DNA from: Diplosphaera chodatii | Taxonomy: Eukaryota; Chlorophyta; Trebouxiophyceae; Prasiolales; Stichococcaceae | DNA: 64,000 nucleotides | Direction of reading: 5' to 3' | NCBI GenBank assembly: GCA_032358165.1 | Contig: JAALGY010000054.1 | Coordinates: 2,542,001 to 2,606,000, forward strand | Part shown: positions 49,114 through 60,498 of the stretch, piece by piece | How the letters are laid out: the number at the start of each line of letters is the position of its first letter | How positions within the stretch are numbered: the stretch's first letter is position 1 | Notes under the pieces: generated by a model | What the model was told of the DNA's origin: nothing | The model's database searches: none | What the model saw: only the letters and a program-made list of their open reading frames with translations | Program-made: the position numbers and the translations under genes

Positions 49114-51750
49114 ATGGCCGACGCGCAGACCGCCGAGGTGCAGAAGGGCACCTTCGCCGTGAAGGTACGGGTCTCATGCCTATCTTACGGCACCAGTTTG
49201 CCCAAGTAGCGCTTTTGGTCAAGTTTGGCTTCTGGCCTCCAGTCAATCGTACAGGCGGTTGCTCCGCTTTGGGTTGCAAACCATACACGACCATGCGAGA
49301 CTGCTGCTAGACTGTCACGAATTCATTTCATCAGCGCAACAGCTGTGCTAGGTGTTGGTGCTGCAGCTGCACCTGGTGCCTGTCCTTGCTGTGCTGCAGC
49401 TGGCATGCAACATCCCGGCTGATGATCGCTGGCTGCTCTCACAAGCAGACTGACGTCGCACTGTCGGTGCCTGGCCGTGCATGCCAGTCCATGCTGCCTC
49501 TCACCATACGGCGCCGCGCTCTGGGTGGAGTGCTCTCGGCGGGCAGCTTGCGGCGGTGCTGGTGCAAAGCGCGTGCTGCTCCCGCGCTCCCGCAGGTGGG
49601 CCTGGCGCAGATGCTCAAGGGCGGCGTCATCATGGACGTCACCAACGTGGAGGAGGCGCGCATCGCGGAGGAGGCGGGCGCCGTGGCCGTCATGGCGCTG
49701 GAGCGCGTGCCCGCAGGTTGGTCGCCTGCTGCGCCCCTCTGCTTGCCCACTGCCATCCCCACAGCCCAGCCAGAAGTTGCGTTGCTGTGACGGGTCGGGT
49801 CCTGAGTGGCACAGGGTCGATTGCTGATGGCCACGCTGCAGCAGCTCTGGGTGAGCGTCGTCACACTGGCACAGGCGCATCTCGACTGGTGTATTCTGGG
49901 GCAGGGAGGGGCTCTCGACTGCGTCGTCGATACAGCAGCACAGGCAACAAAATCCCACGGCTGTGTGCGGCATCCGCAGACATCCGGAAGGACGGCGGCG
50001 TGGCGCGGATGAGCGACCCGGGCATGGTCACCGCCATCAAGGCCGCCGTCACCATCCCCGTCATGGCCAAGGCGCGCATCGGGCACTTCGTGGAGGCGCA
50101 GATCCTGGAGGCCCTGGACATCGACTACATCGACGAGTCCGAGGTGGGCGCCGCTGCTGTGCTCGCGCCCCGACGGACGTAGAGTTGCGTCTGGTGTCGC
50201 AATGCTGTTAGTGCACACGCAGGCGCGACGGGGACTTGCAAGTCGGCTGCTCTGCATGCGGGCTCCAGTAGCACCCGGCAAGCCGCAGCGCTCGGACGCC
50301 CCCTTGAGCGAGGCGTGCTGCGGGGCAGGCTGGCACTGACGCCTGTGTCGCGCCTCGGCAGGTGCTGACGCCGGCGGACGACGCGCACCACATCAACAAG
50401 CACAACTTTAAGGTGCCGTTCGTGTGCGGGTGCCGCGACCTGGGGGAGGCGCTGCGCCGCATCGCGGAGGGCGCCGCCATGATCCGTACCAAGGGTGGGT
50501 CCCGCGCTGAGGGTTCAGGGTTTTAGGGGTGCAGCTGGGGTGTCGTGTTCGTTTGTGCATCCACCACGGCTCACGACCACCAACCGGCCAGCATGGTGCA
50601 TGCCCACCACCTCCGGTCCTGGCACACCCACATTGTTGTAAGCTTGCTCTCGCAGCTCCGAGTGCTGCCCAGGCCGCAGCTGGAAGCTCGCCGCGCTCGT
50701 CGCCTGTGACAGACGGCGCTTGCTGGCTGCAGGCGAGGCGGGCACCGGCAACGTGGTGGAGGCGGTGCGGCACTGCCGCGCGGTGATGGGCGCCATCAAG
50801 CAGCTGCAGACGCTGGACGAGGACGAGATCTACGTGTACGCCAAGGTGCGCGGCGTCTCTGTTCTAAACCCTAAGCCCTTGGTGTTACAGCCGTCTCGCA
50901 TGGGCTACATGTCCAAGGCGGTGCAGCTGCCAGTCCTGCTTCGGCAGATGCTGCCAGGCGGCTGCGGTCTGCTTGGCTGCATGCCATCCTGCACAGACGT
51001 GCAGGCAGTCGGGCTCCCTGCTGCTGAGCCTCCGCATGTGTGTCCGATGCGCAGGAGATCCGGGCGAGCGTGGAGCTGGTGCGGCGCACCAAGATGCTGG
51101 GCCGGCTGCCGGTCGTCAACTTTGCCGCCGGCGGCGTGGCCACCCCCGCAGACGCCGCGCTCATGATGCAGGTGGGGACAGCCAAGCAAAACTGAATAAT
51201 CCCGCCTGCTGCCCTGCTGCGGACGTGTTGCAACTGTGAGCCGGCCGGCTGCAGGTGTTATCAATCACATGCTGAACAGGTGTGCTTCTCCATGCGGGGA
51301 TTTTGAAAGTGCAATGAACGCTGACACGACGAACGGCTGGCCTGCTGCAGATGGGCATGGACGGCGTGTTTGTGGGCTCCGGCATCTTCAAGTCGGGCGA
51401 CGCCGCCAAGCGCGCCCGCGCCATCGTGCAGGTGGGCCTCCGGCAGGGTTTTAGGGTTTAGGGTTTGGGCTATGTTGGTAGATTGCACTGCTGCTCTGCT
51501 GAACCGACACGTGTCATGCTCAAGTGTGTCATCGAACTGGTCGGTTGCTCATGCGGACCCTTCTGGGCTAGTTGGTCGTGAGAGTCCCAGCACGCCTGCT
51601 GACCGTCTGCTGTGTCCGCGTGTGCAGGCCGTGACGCACTACAACGACCCCAAGATTCTGGCGGAGGTGTCTTCGGGCCTGGGCGAGGCGATGGTTGGCA
51701 TCGACTGCCGCACCAAGGAGTTCAACAGCTACGCCGCGCGCTCCGAGTGA
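49114..51750 (+). CDS. PDX1: pyridoxal 5'-phosphate synthase, PDX1 (SNZ) subunit
   Basis: Eight exons: 49114-49164, 49596-49716, 49980-50143, 50362-50494, 50733-50845, 51055-51171, 51351-51431, 51628-51750, 300 residues, the usual length; all GT-AG. The TIM-barrel protein makes the B6 vitamer PLP from ribose 5-phosphate, glyceraldehyde 3-phosphate and ammonia supplied by PDX2. Visible landmarks: [20 protein letters not shown] (ribose 5-phosphate site), [20 protein letters not shown], the catalytic lysine in [20 protein letters not shown], the second lysine in [19 protein letters not shown], and the phosphate loops [20 protein letters not shown] and [19 protein letters not shown]. The C-terminus ends with [10 protein letters not shown] and a short tail. 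No transit peptide is present, so it is cytosolic. Several introns contain TTTAGGG-like stretches. Confidence 0.95.
51448..51472 (+). repeat. interstitial telomere-like repeat (TTTAGGG)
   Basis: About two and a half units of the plant-type telomere motif (TTTTAGGGTTTAGGGTTT) inside the last intron of PDX1. Degenerate single units also occur at about 50,510-50,527 and 50,864-50,880 in other PDX1 introns. Confidence 0.75.
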
Positions 51751-52904
51751 GCACCACCAGCTGCGCAGCAAGCGGTGGTTCCGGCAATGGGCGGTCACTG
51801 AAGACGCCACAGTGGGAGCCGCTCGGGGTGGGCCACAGCGCAAGGGGGATGCCCATTTTGAAGGCGCTGAGGGCGGTACCTGCGGGAGGGAGTGGGTAGG
51901 GGCAGGCAGCCGACTGGCGGGGAAGGGCCAGCTGGGGACGCAGCTGGGTTGCAGCTGTGAAGGCTGCTCAGGGTACAACAGTGGCGCAGCACTGACTGCG
52001 GTGTTATAGCAGGTATATTGGGGCATGGCTCCGCACAAGGCTTGCGCAAGGTGAAGTTTTCTACTGTACGAGTGGTGCAGCGTTTGCTGTACGAGTGGTG
52101 GTATATAACGAGTGGTGTATGTTGGTGTGTGCTTTCTTTCAGCCGTCAGGGCACGATGGGATAATAATGTGCGCTGGGTTTCAGTGTGGTTACTACCGCA
52201 GCCTCTTCGTTGGGAGTATGCTCCTGAATGCTGTAATGGGGGCGGGCAGCTCAAACGCAAGTACTCAGATGAGCTGCCAACGACTGCAGCGGATTGCAGT
52301 ATAGTCCACGTTGTCCATCCTATGCTGCGAAGTTCGCCCACCAAGGATTCTGGCGATGGCAGACACCTGCACCCTCGCTGCCCTGTAGCATGGTCCCAGC
52401 AACTGACATGCCGCATCAGCATGTGTCCTAGCAGTGATGACACGCAGCACTGGACACATACCCCACTGTCAATGGACGCACTGGTCACGGCATATTCGAC
52501 TCGCTGCAGCCTCAACTGACTCAATTTGCACAGCTGCACCATAGCATCTCAGATCACGGGCAACATGCGCGGTCATCCTTGTTGCCTGATCATGTAGAGC
52601 ACCTTCCGCCTTCACTGCACGTGTACATCAACTGAATTTTCATTATCCCACACGACATCCTTCTAAGCGCCATCAGCTGTGGTGCAAAGTAGACTGTGTG
52701 CGATGCGCACAAGCGCCGGCATTGCACAGTTGACTGCAGCACCTGACGGCTGACCAGACGAGCGCCGTGCTGAGCAGCCCTGTCAGGGTAATCAGCGATC
52801 TGGCAGCCTTCACGGCGCGTCGTACATGCCAGTGATGCTACAGATCACCGCGACAGATCACAGCTGATGGCTGTGCCACAGCCATCTCACGCTCTCAGCC
52901 GCGC
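51751..52904. other. long spacer between PDX1 and ALG8
   Basis: No exon recognised in about 1.15 kb. A minisatellite-like stretch at 52,064-52,130 has several copies of a GAGTGGTG core. The open frames crossing it show no family motif and no biased composition. Confidence 0.5.
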
Positions 52905-55900
52905 ATGATCCATACCCAGCGGGGCATGACAGCAGAGGCGGACCAGGAGCTTCGCGCTGGTAGCGAATCAGCAACGCAGATGTCCAGTGCTGGGAGCCAC
53001 AGCATCATGCAGGGTTTCCGGTGGCGGCTGCTTGTAGCGGTGACCGCCGTCAAGCTGCTGCTGGTGCCGGCCTACCGCTCGACGGACTTCGAGGTGCACC
53101 GCAACTGGCTGGCCATCACGCACAGCCTGCCGCCGCGACGATGGTGAGGCCAGCACTCGGTTTTAGCTGCGGCCAGTGGTGCATGGCGCGGCGTGTGCAT
53201 GGTTCTATGTGCGACCCCACACGAGCCTGGCTGCATGGCGGGACGCATGCAGCAGCAGCAGCTGCTGAGTGCTGCCCAAGCACTGTCTCGCAGCGCTTAC
53301 ATAGCGTGTCAGTGAGTCTGTCTCTGTCGTGGGCAGGTACCTGGACGACACCTCCCAGTGGACGCTGGACTACCCGCCGCTGTTCGCCTGGTTCGAGTGG
53401 GCGCTGTCGCAGGTCGCGCGCTTCCTCGACCCCGGAATGCTGGTGAGCCCCATGACTTCCGTCAGGTGAAATGCGACCCCGTGCACTTGTGTCCGAACAG
53501 CCTATGTTGGGAGCCTCGTCTGAGTTTCCGACGCCCTTCGGCTGCCAGGTGGTCGAAAACCTGGACTATGCCAGCGATCCCACAATATGGTTTCAGGTAC
53601 GGTAGCAAAGACACACCACCCCAGCTTGTTCGTCCTCGCGACCCGCATGAATTGACGCACAAACCGTGGTCCGAAGACTGGCCTGCCCTGCAGCGCGGCA
53701 GTGTCATGGTCACAGACCTGGTTTTGGTGGCGGCCACAGCCTACGCAGCGGCAGGCAAGCGCTGTCAGTGCACCAGATCGTGTGATCCGTGCATCACAGC
53801 ACTGCTGATTTGCTTCCAGGCTGCTTGTGCGGTGCACACACCAAAGGACGCGAGGCGCGTGACCTGAAGCATTTTCTGATCTGTAGGCAGGCCGCGGCGG
53901 CAGCGGGATGCCGTTTTTGCGCTGGTGGTCGGCAGCGCCGGGCTGCTGCTGGTCGACCACATCCACTTCCAGTACAACGGCCTGCTTCTAGGTCAGAGTG
54001 CAGGGTTCAGCACGCTGCCTGCAGCATGTGCGCATGTGGTGGTCGCCCCGCAGCGGTAGAGCCGCAGGTTGGACCTGAGATTGAGCATCGACGGCGGTGT
54101 TTGCCGTGCTGCTGTGGGCCCTGGCCACCTAGCTGCGCGCGGCTGCTGATGGCGCGATGCTGAGCGTCCAGGGCTGCTGGTGTGGTCGGTCGCGCTGCTG
54201 GAACGGCAGCGGGACCTGGCCGCGGCCGCGGCATTCGCGGTGCTGCTCAACATGAAGCACCTGTTCGCGGCGGCGGCGCCGGTCTACTTTGTGTACCTGC
54301 TGAGCCGCAGCTGCAGGTGGAATCACTTCAGGCTGATGTCATCGATGCTGCAACCATAATGTGGCACACATAGTGTGGAATCATGCACCGGGCACTCCCT
54401 GCACTCAATGTTGCTTGGCCATGTTGCGAGTCGTTCGTTCCTGGTTCCGTGCCACGCATCCCACATCCAGCAGGCTGCAAACTAACGCCGGCGGCTCTAC
54501 AAGCTCTTCCAGCTGAACCTTGCAGTAGGGTTTCATGTTGCAAATTCCGTTTACTGCGCTGGCTGCAGGATGCAGCGACCGGTTGCGCAGGTGTGCCGCC
54601 TGGCGGCGGTGGTGCTGGCGGTGTTCGGGCTGTCCTTCGGCCCCTGGCTGTACTTCCGCCAGCTGCCAGTGGTGAGCGTTGACTTGCGCACGCGTACGTT
54701 GCTGACGTTCAACACACAGGAAGCATCGCGCTGCTGCAGCAGCGGCTGCGACAGCATGTCCGACAGGAGGGCGCTGGATGCTGCACCGAGATCCACAGCG
54801 CTTTTGACGCCAAAGGCTCTGATGCCTGCGCACAGGTGCTGGCGCGGCTGTTCCCCTTTGGGCGGGGGCTGACGCACGCCTACTGGGCGCCCAACGCCTG
54901 GGCGTTATACGCCGCTGCCGACAGGTGCGGTCTGAAGCGTGTCCATGGCCCCGTCCTTGCAGCCTTCAGACTGCGCGACACACTGCGCAGCCTGCTGGGG
55001 CCGGGCTGCCAGACGCCGGCGGTGCAACAGTGCATGGTGTGGCGCCATTGTTCGCGTGCACCACGGCTTGCTGCCGGCTCACACCACATGCGTGGCCGCC
55101 GCAGGGCTCTGGCAGCAGCAGCACCGCACGTCGGGCTGCACAGCTACCAGAAAACGCCCAGTAGCCTGACCGGTGCGCCCTGCCAAACTCCCTCACAGAG
55201 AAGCTGTCGTGCAAGCATTGTGAATCAGATCGATGGTTGGTCCGCCTGGCTGCGGAGTGTCGTGGGCAGCATGGTTTGCGCATGGACCCGTGTGCCCACA
55301 GAATAGTACCTCCTGCAACACCGGATGAAAACTGGTCTGCATGCCAGCCAGGGGGGCTGGTCGGGGCGGCTGAGTTTGCGGTGCTGCCCCAAGTCGGGCC
55401 CGGCGCCACTGCAGCGCTGGTGCTCGCGGCGCAGGCCCCCGCCCTGGCGGCCCTGTGGCGAAAGCCGGCGCCGGCAGCATTCTGCGATGCAGTCGTGCAG
55501 GCGCGCAGGCCATGGTGTCACGAGCTGTGCAATGTGTGCGTGCTTGGGCAGCACGTGTATGAGTACATTCAGTAATGCAGGAGGGTTACCGCACACAATC
55601 TGTCACCTGCTGCACGATAACTTTGCTGCAGGCGCTGCTGTCGGCGTTTGTGTTCGGGTTCCACGTGCACGAGAAGGCCATCCTGACGGTAAGGTTTCGC
55701 TGTTGGCGGGTCTGCAGACTGATGGCATGCACTGCTCAGCTGCCTGCTCTTCTGGTACTCAGGGCCTCTGCTTAGTTGGCAGTGACTGAAGGTGTTGGGT
55801 GCAAGCATTAGAAGAACATGAAAATGATGCAACAGTTCGTACTCATCATCGTTCCTTTACCGCAGGCGCTCATACCAATGGCGCTGGGCGCCGCCCGCTC

Positions 55901-56614
55901 CAGGGGGGCCGCCGCCGACTTTCTGTTTCTGGCGGCTGCGGGGCACCACGGCCTGCTGCCGCTGCTGCACGAGCCCCGCGAGTGGCCCATCAAGGTGCCT
56001 TTCAGAACAGTTGGCCACATTTATTTCCTGCACGACTTCGTGTACAAGCCGGCCAGCTGTATGAGCAGATCGCCGTGGATTGTGAGTTATCTAAGGCGGC
56101 TGTGTGTGCGTGCCTCGGTGTCACAGCACCTGTGTGATACCGGATGTGCATCGTAGACATGTGGGAGCTGACTTACTGCTGCGCACACACATCGTTGGTA
56201 CGTCCGCCGCAGGTGACCTTGACGCTACTGTACTTTCTGGCGGGCCTGGCGCTGCTGCAGTATGCGACGGCGTCCCCTGCAGAGGGCCGCGCCACCAGCG
56301 GCGGCGTGCCAGCCGCTGACGGGATTACGCAGCCTGACAGCCGGCAGGGCGCCTCAGCAGCAGCGCCACCGCTGCCGTGGCCGCGGTGGCAGCGTGCTTA
56401 CCTGCTGGGGCTGGTGCCGCTGGAGCTGTATTGCGCATTTGGGCACCGGCTGCTGTGCGGGGTAGCCTTGGGCGGCAGCGGTCGCCTGCCGTTCCTGCCG
56501 CTGCTGCTGACGTCAGTGTACTGCGCTGTCGGGGTGGTGGCAGCGTGGGTCAAGATGACCGTGCAGTATGCGCGGCAGCTGTGGGGGGCTGAAATGCACA
56601 GACATCAGGAATGA
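52905..56614 (+). CDS. ALG8: dolichyl-P-Glc:Glc1Man9GlcNAc2-PP-dolichol glucosyltransferase ALG8
   Basis: Thirteen exons: 52905-53143, 53337-53442, 53549-53596, 53694-53754, 53887-53991, 54172-54316, 54569-54671, 54836-54924, 54963-55021, 55352-55500, 55632-55688, 55866-55994, 56213-56614, about 563 residues (animal ALG8 is about 526). It adds the second glucose to the lipid-linked oligosaccharide in the ER lumen (GT57 family, multi-spanning). Diagnostic blocks: [106 protein letters not shown]. The luminal acidic motif near the first helix is present. A 40-residue Ser/Pro/Gly insert in the last exon precedes the final helices. Introns 4 and 10 start with GC (53755-53756 and 55501-55502). In-frame ATGs downstream of 52905 are alternative starts. 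Confidence 0.93.
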
Positions 56615-56933
56615 AATCTCGGGGTCAGTCTGCACATCGAAACTCAGCACTGTTGTGGCTGAAAGTCTTGCTGGTGTGCAGACAGAACAATGGACCTCGG
56701 TATCACCAAGGTCGGGGATGCTGAGTGTGGGCCTGACAGTGTTGCACATCTGAAGGACAGTTGTGGAAATCACTCTCTCTCTCTCACACCCAACCTGCAC
56801 TCTGATCCGAGTGCAGCTGGTCTGGTACCAGCAGTGGACACGTGCACCCTGTGTAACAAGCAACCACAGTCGCGCGCCTGAGCACCTGCCTCACAGCATG
56901 CAGTTTGCTTCACTGATCGGAATAAACCCAATG
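56615..56933. other. convergent 3' spacer between ALG8 and paralog H1
   Basis: 3' regions of two converging genes; includes a short CT microsatellite near 56,772-56,786. No exon recognised. Confidence 0.5.
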
Positions 56934-58291
56934 TCACGTTCGCCAGATGAGCTGCCCAACAGATCTGTAGTTTACAACCGCCAGCAGTAAAGCCGCTGCC
57001 ACCACGTTCAGGCAAATGTACGCCGCGATCCGGGCGCACCGCGCCGCCGGCCGCTGCGCCCTGCAGCACGCCGATGAGGTGTCAGGCAGTGCTGATGCAC
57101 CCCATCTCGCTCCTCTGAGCAAGCCTGGCAAGGAGTGCAGCATGGGCTGCATGGTAGCGCAGGCCGCTCCGTCGCAGCGCAAGCCTCGCCAGGAGAAGCA
57201 TCCCGCGGGTTCACCTGGCAGCCCTCTCTGCCGCTGAAGATGTGGCCGCCTGCTCCTGCAGACGCGCCATCTGCCGCCTGATCTTGCTCACCAGATGCCG
57301 CTCTGCAGCTCCACACAATGCCATGTCAGCCACAGCAACACTGCTGGTCGCCATGCAGTGTCCTGGGGAGCTGCGTAAAGGCCTCCTTGCAGCAGGCAGT
57401 GCAAACTGTTACAGTGGCAGAGAGCAAGGTGCTGGCCCCTCTGGCGACGTGGGCTTGCCATCAGGCCGGCCCAGGTGGTGCAGACCCAGGTGCAGCAGCC
57501 AGTGTGGTGAGGCGTGTGACTTGGCATCCAAGCCCTGATCCCTCGGCCGCAGCTGTTGCCCTACCTTCGGCGAGGTGCCGATCGCCGTCCTCGATGGCGA
57601 CCCGCAGCCGTCGCACCAGCTCCGCCAGCTTCTGCTGCTTCCCGAGCAGCGCCTCGTGCGCCTGCGGCATCGCAAACTTGTATTTTGAGGACACCATGAG
57701 TGTTCGCCCGTCGTCACCGGCCGGGCTCCTGACGGCAGCGCTGCACCGCATCCCTGGCAGGCCTCCGCTAACATGGGCCTTTACATATCTGTGTATATAA
57801 TCCAAAATCAATTACATACAATACATATAACACAATACTATGTTATATCTATACAATTTTATATATATGTAAAGCTGGGCTGCGGGCACCTCGGTGGCAT
57901 CGTCCGCGTCCAGCTGGTGGCGCGCCGCCGCGGCGTCGGTGTCCGCCGCCAGCAGCCGCGCCTCTGCAGCCCGCAGCCGCTGGTACAGCCCCTGCTGCTC
58001 CTGCAGTACACAGTACGAGCTCCTTCGGTTGCGATGGTGTGTTTAGGAGTGTGTCATCACGCTTGGAGGCAGCCAGCATGTCAGGATGTCAGGCCGGCAA
58101 CAAGTGACCATGAGACTCCATCGCTGTGCAACTTCCTGATGACGTGCGAAGCCACACTGGTGTCGGCGACAGACAGGATGAAGGCCTTAGGGAAATCAGA
58201 TACAAGGTGCCCGCCTGCACCGCCTTGGCGGTCCAGGCCTCCTGCTTGGACAGCGCGTCATGCAGTCGTCGCAGGTCCGCCTCGCTCACCG
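56934..58291 (-). CDS. coiled-coil protein with C-terminal membrane helix, paralog H1 (5' end not found)
   Basis: Five exons found: 58215-58291, 57890-58000, 57565-57661, 57215-57302, 56934-57060, about 165 residues; the first exon opens in phase 1 and no ATG belongs to it, so an upstream exon is missing. The protein is almost entirely helical and charged (ADLRRLHDALSKQEAWTAKA, QGLYQRLRAAEARLLAAD, QQKLAELVRRLRVAIEDGD, ERHLVSKIRRQMARLQEQAA), then one C-terminal hydrophobic helix (IAAYICLNVVAAALLLAVVN) and a 12-residue tail. This is a tail-anchored or single-span layout with coiled coils, as in SNAREs or tethers, but no family is recognised. The second exon lies next to an AT-rich intron. The first intron starts with GC (58213-58214), where paralog H2 has GT. 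Confidence 0.65.
57778..57872. other. AT-rich island inside an intron of H1
   Basis: About 95 bases of mostly A and T (runs such as TATATAATC, CACAATACTATG, TTTTATATATATG) in an otherwise GC-rich window, wholly within the intron between 57662 and 57889. Confidence 0.85.
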
Positions 58292-59333
58292 CTGGTGGCC
58301 GCTGCACCGCCTGCCAGCAAGCAATGCGAAGTTTTGGCTCCGATGCAGCGGCGCGCAAGGCCAGGAGCGGTAGTGGTGTGGCATGCTGGCATAGGACAGG
58401 GTGCCTGCGCCGGAAGGCCGTGATGCGGTGCGAGACAACGAACCCTTGGCTGCTCTGATCCAGCGCTGCCTATAGACTGCGTGGTGAACCCGGCGCGCTG
58501 CATGGCGCCGGCGTGGCAACGTCTGCCAGCGGGGTAGCGCTGCTGCTGGCTATGCTGACACAGATTGACACGTCTGCACGGCCTGCTCACCGCTGTCGAG
58601 AAGGCATGAAGGCCTTCTGTATATCAAAGCGGGCGCACAACAGCTTTCAACCCATGCCACACCTGCACACCGGTCAGTGTCGCTGCGCCGAGGCAGACAC
58701 GAATGCTCAGCCTAGCCACGGGTGCATAGCACGCGCATGTGACGGTGAACCACGCCAAAAAGCAGCGTCAGACCTGCGTTGTCTGCACCATAATGCATTT
58801 CGCAGCATCCATAGGATCTGAACGACACTCCCATGACTGCAGGAAGCAGAGGCACCACGTAACAGTTTGCAAGGAATGCAGGTTGCAGTGGACGAGGTCA
58901 GTCTGCCTTCTACACTGTTCACACGGCATGTTGACGGTGTTTCTGACCCAGATCCGAAGGCGGTGAGTGGCAGATGTCTACAATTCTGTGGCATTGCCAC
59001 GGCACACTGCTGCCTGCGCCGGTGGAGGCATGTGCAGGTCCTGCTGCCATCAAGGGTCATTCACAGCGCTGGTCCCCAATCATCATAGCATGTGTCACTG
59101 CATATCAGGGTCGTGTTGCACAGGCGCCTGAGCTGAATTACATGCATGCAGGGCTCACTTTGATCCACACAATTACTTCAGCCACAAACCTACTTCATCA
59201 GAAGCTCGGCGCGCTTGCCTAGCAGCAGCACTGCCTGAACAGTTGTTCATGAGCCTACATTGCAGGCCCCTGATGATGACCTGATACCTCATATCTCAGG
59301 CAGCAGCACCCTCTTTGCTGACGATAGGCGTCT
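58292..59333. other. region between H1 and H2
   Basis: Should contain the missing 5' exon(s) and promoter of H1 and the 3' flank of H2. No exon could be assigned. Confidence 0.4.
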
Positions 59334-60498
59334 TCACTTTCCCGATATGAGTCGTTCCACAAACCTGTAGCCTAAGTTCACAGCCACCAACATGATTGCC
59401 ACAAATACGATGTACAGGCAGATGCCAGCCGCAATCGTTACGTACCGCACAGCCGGCCGCTGCAACCTGCGCACACCAGCCGCAACTTAAATATCCTACG
59501 TGTAGACAAACATGCATGGCTGTGTACGTACCCACTCAGCGTGCTCATGCAAGCTGCGTTTGGGGCATGCGGCTGCACAGGCAGGGTCGATGAGAGGACA
59601 CAATGCACCCGGTGTGCACCTGATGGCCCGCTGCAATGCTGGAGATGCGAGCGCGTCATCCATGATGCCCACCAGCTCCTGCCTGGAGTTGTCCAGCTGT
59701 CGTCGCGCTGCATTACCGCACAACAGCACACCGCCGTGTCAGGCTACTGACTCAGCAGACGTCCTTCCGCCATGCGCATGGCAAATGCAATACAGCCCGC
59801 TGCCAGGACCCACACAGTCTGACCTTGGGCAAGGCGCGCGTCAATGGCCTCCAGCGTGGCCCGCATCTCGGGGATCAGTCCTGCCAGTTCCGCCAGCTTG
59901 CGCTGCTTGTATGCGTGTGCATCCTGCGCCGGTGGCATGCTACTACCGTGTGGGGCTTTGACCAGTGCATCTGTGCAAAACACACACAGCCGGACATGCT
60001 GCGGTAGGTACCGTCAAAAGCGCCGCGATGCACGCTGGGCCTGTGTGCGTGGCTGTGACAGGCAGACTTCTGCCAGAACGTGGTGCCGCCGTGCGGACTA
60101 TGATGGTCACTTGGGCCGTTTACCTGCTTCTGATCAGTGGCGTCCGCCTTCTGGCACGCTGCGGCTTCAGCGTCCGCCTGTAGCATCGCCTCCGCTGTAT
60201 GCAGCTGCTGGTACCACTCCCGCTGTTGCTGCATGACACCAGTCATACCAATGGTGTGAGCTGTCGTGGCATTCGAACGACCCGTCACTTTGCAGCCATT
60301 GAAATGCGGAACGCACGTGCCACGGCCGGCCTACAAACGCGATGCGCTTGTATTGTGCAGCACCTGCATCTGGCGCCATGCATGCTGCAATAACTTGCAG
60401 GGGGAAGCACCGACCCACCTGCAGCTCAGCCGCGAGCCAAGCCTCATGCTTGTCCAGCTGATCGTGCGCCCGCGGAAGGTCCGTCCCGCTGAACACCT
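59334..60498 (-). CDS. coiled-coil protein with C-terminal membrane helix, paralog H2 (5' end not found)
   Basis: Five exons found: 60419-60498, 60124-60228, 59824-59923, 59620-59707, 59334-59466, about 168 residues, all GT-AG, with the same intron phases as H1 and a fourth exon of identical length (88 nt). Matching blocks: TDLPRAHDQLDKHEAWLAAE, REWYQQLHTAEAMLQADAEA, YKQRKLAELAGLIPEMRATL, RRQLDNSRQELVGIMDDALA, and the membrane helix after LQRPAVRYVTIAAGICLYIV. The tail after the helix is about 14 residues. It is clearly a tandem paralog of H1. Function unknown; a tail-anchored tether or SNARE-like adaptor is possible. The first exon opens in phase 1, so the start codon lies further upstream and was not identified. 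Confidence 0.65.

Noticed and set aside
51448..51472. A true telomere or chromosome end
   Set aside because: Fewer than three units, inside an intron of a gene that continues on both sides.
51568..52542. A 324-codon minus-strand open frame after PDX1
   Set aside because: It overlaps the last PDX1 exon antisense and then runs through spacer; no motif, no biased composition and no splice structure support it.
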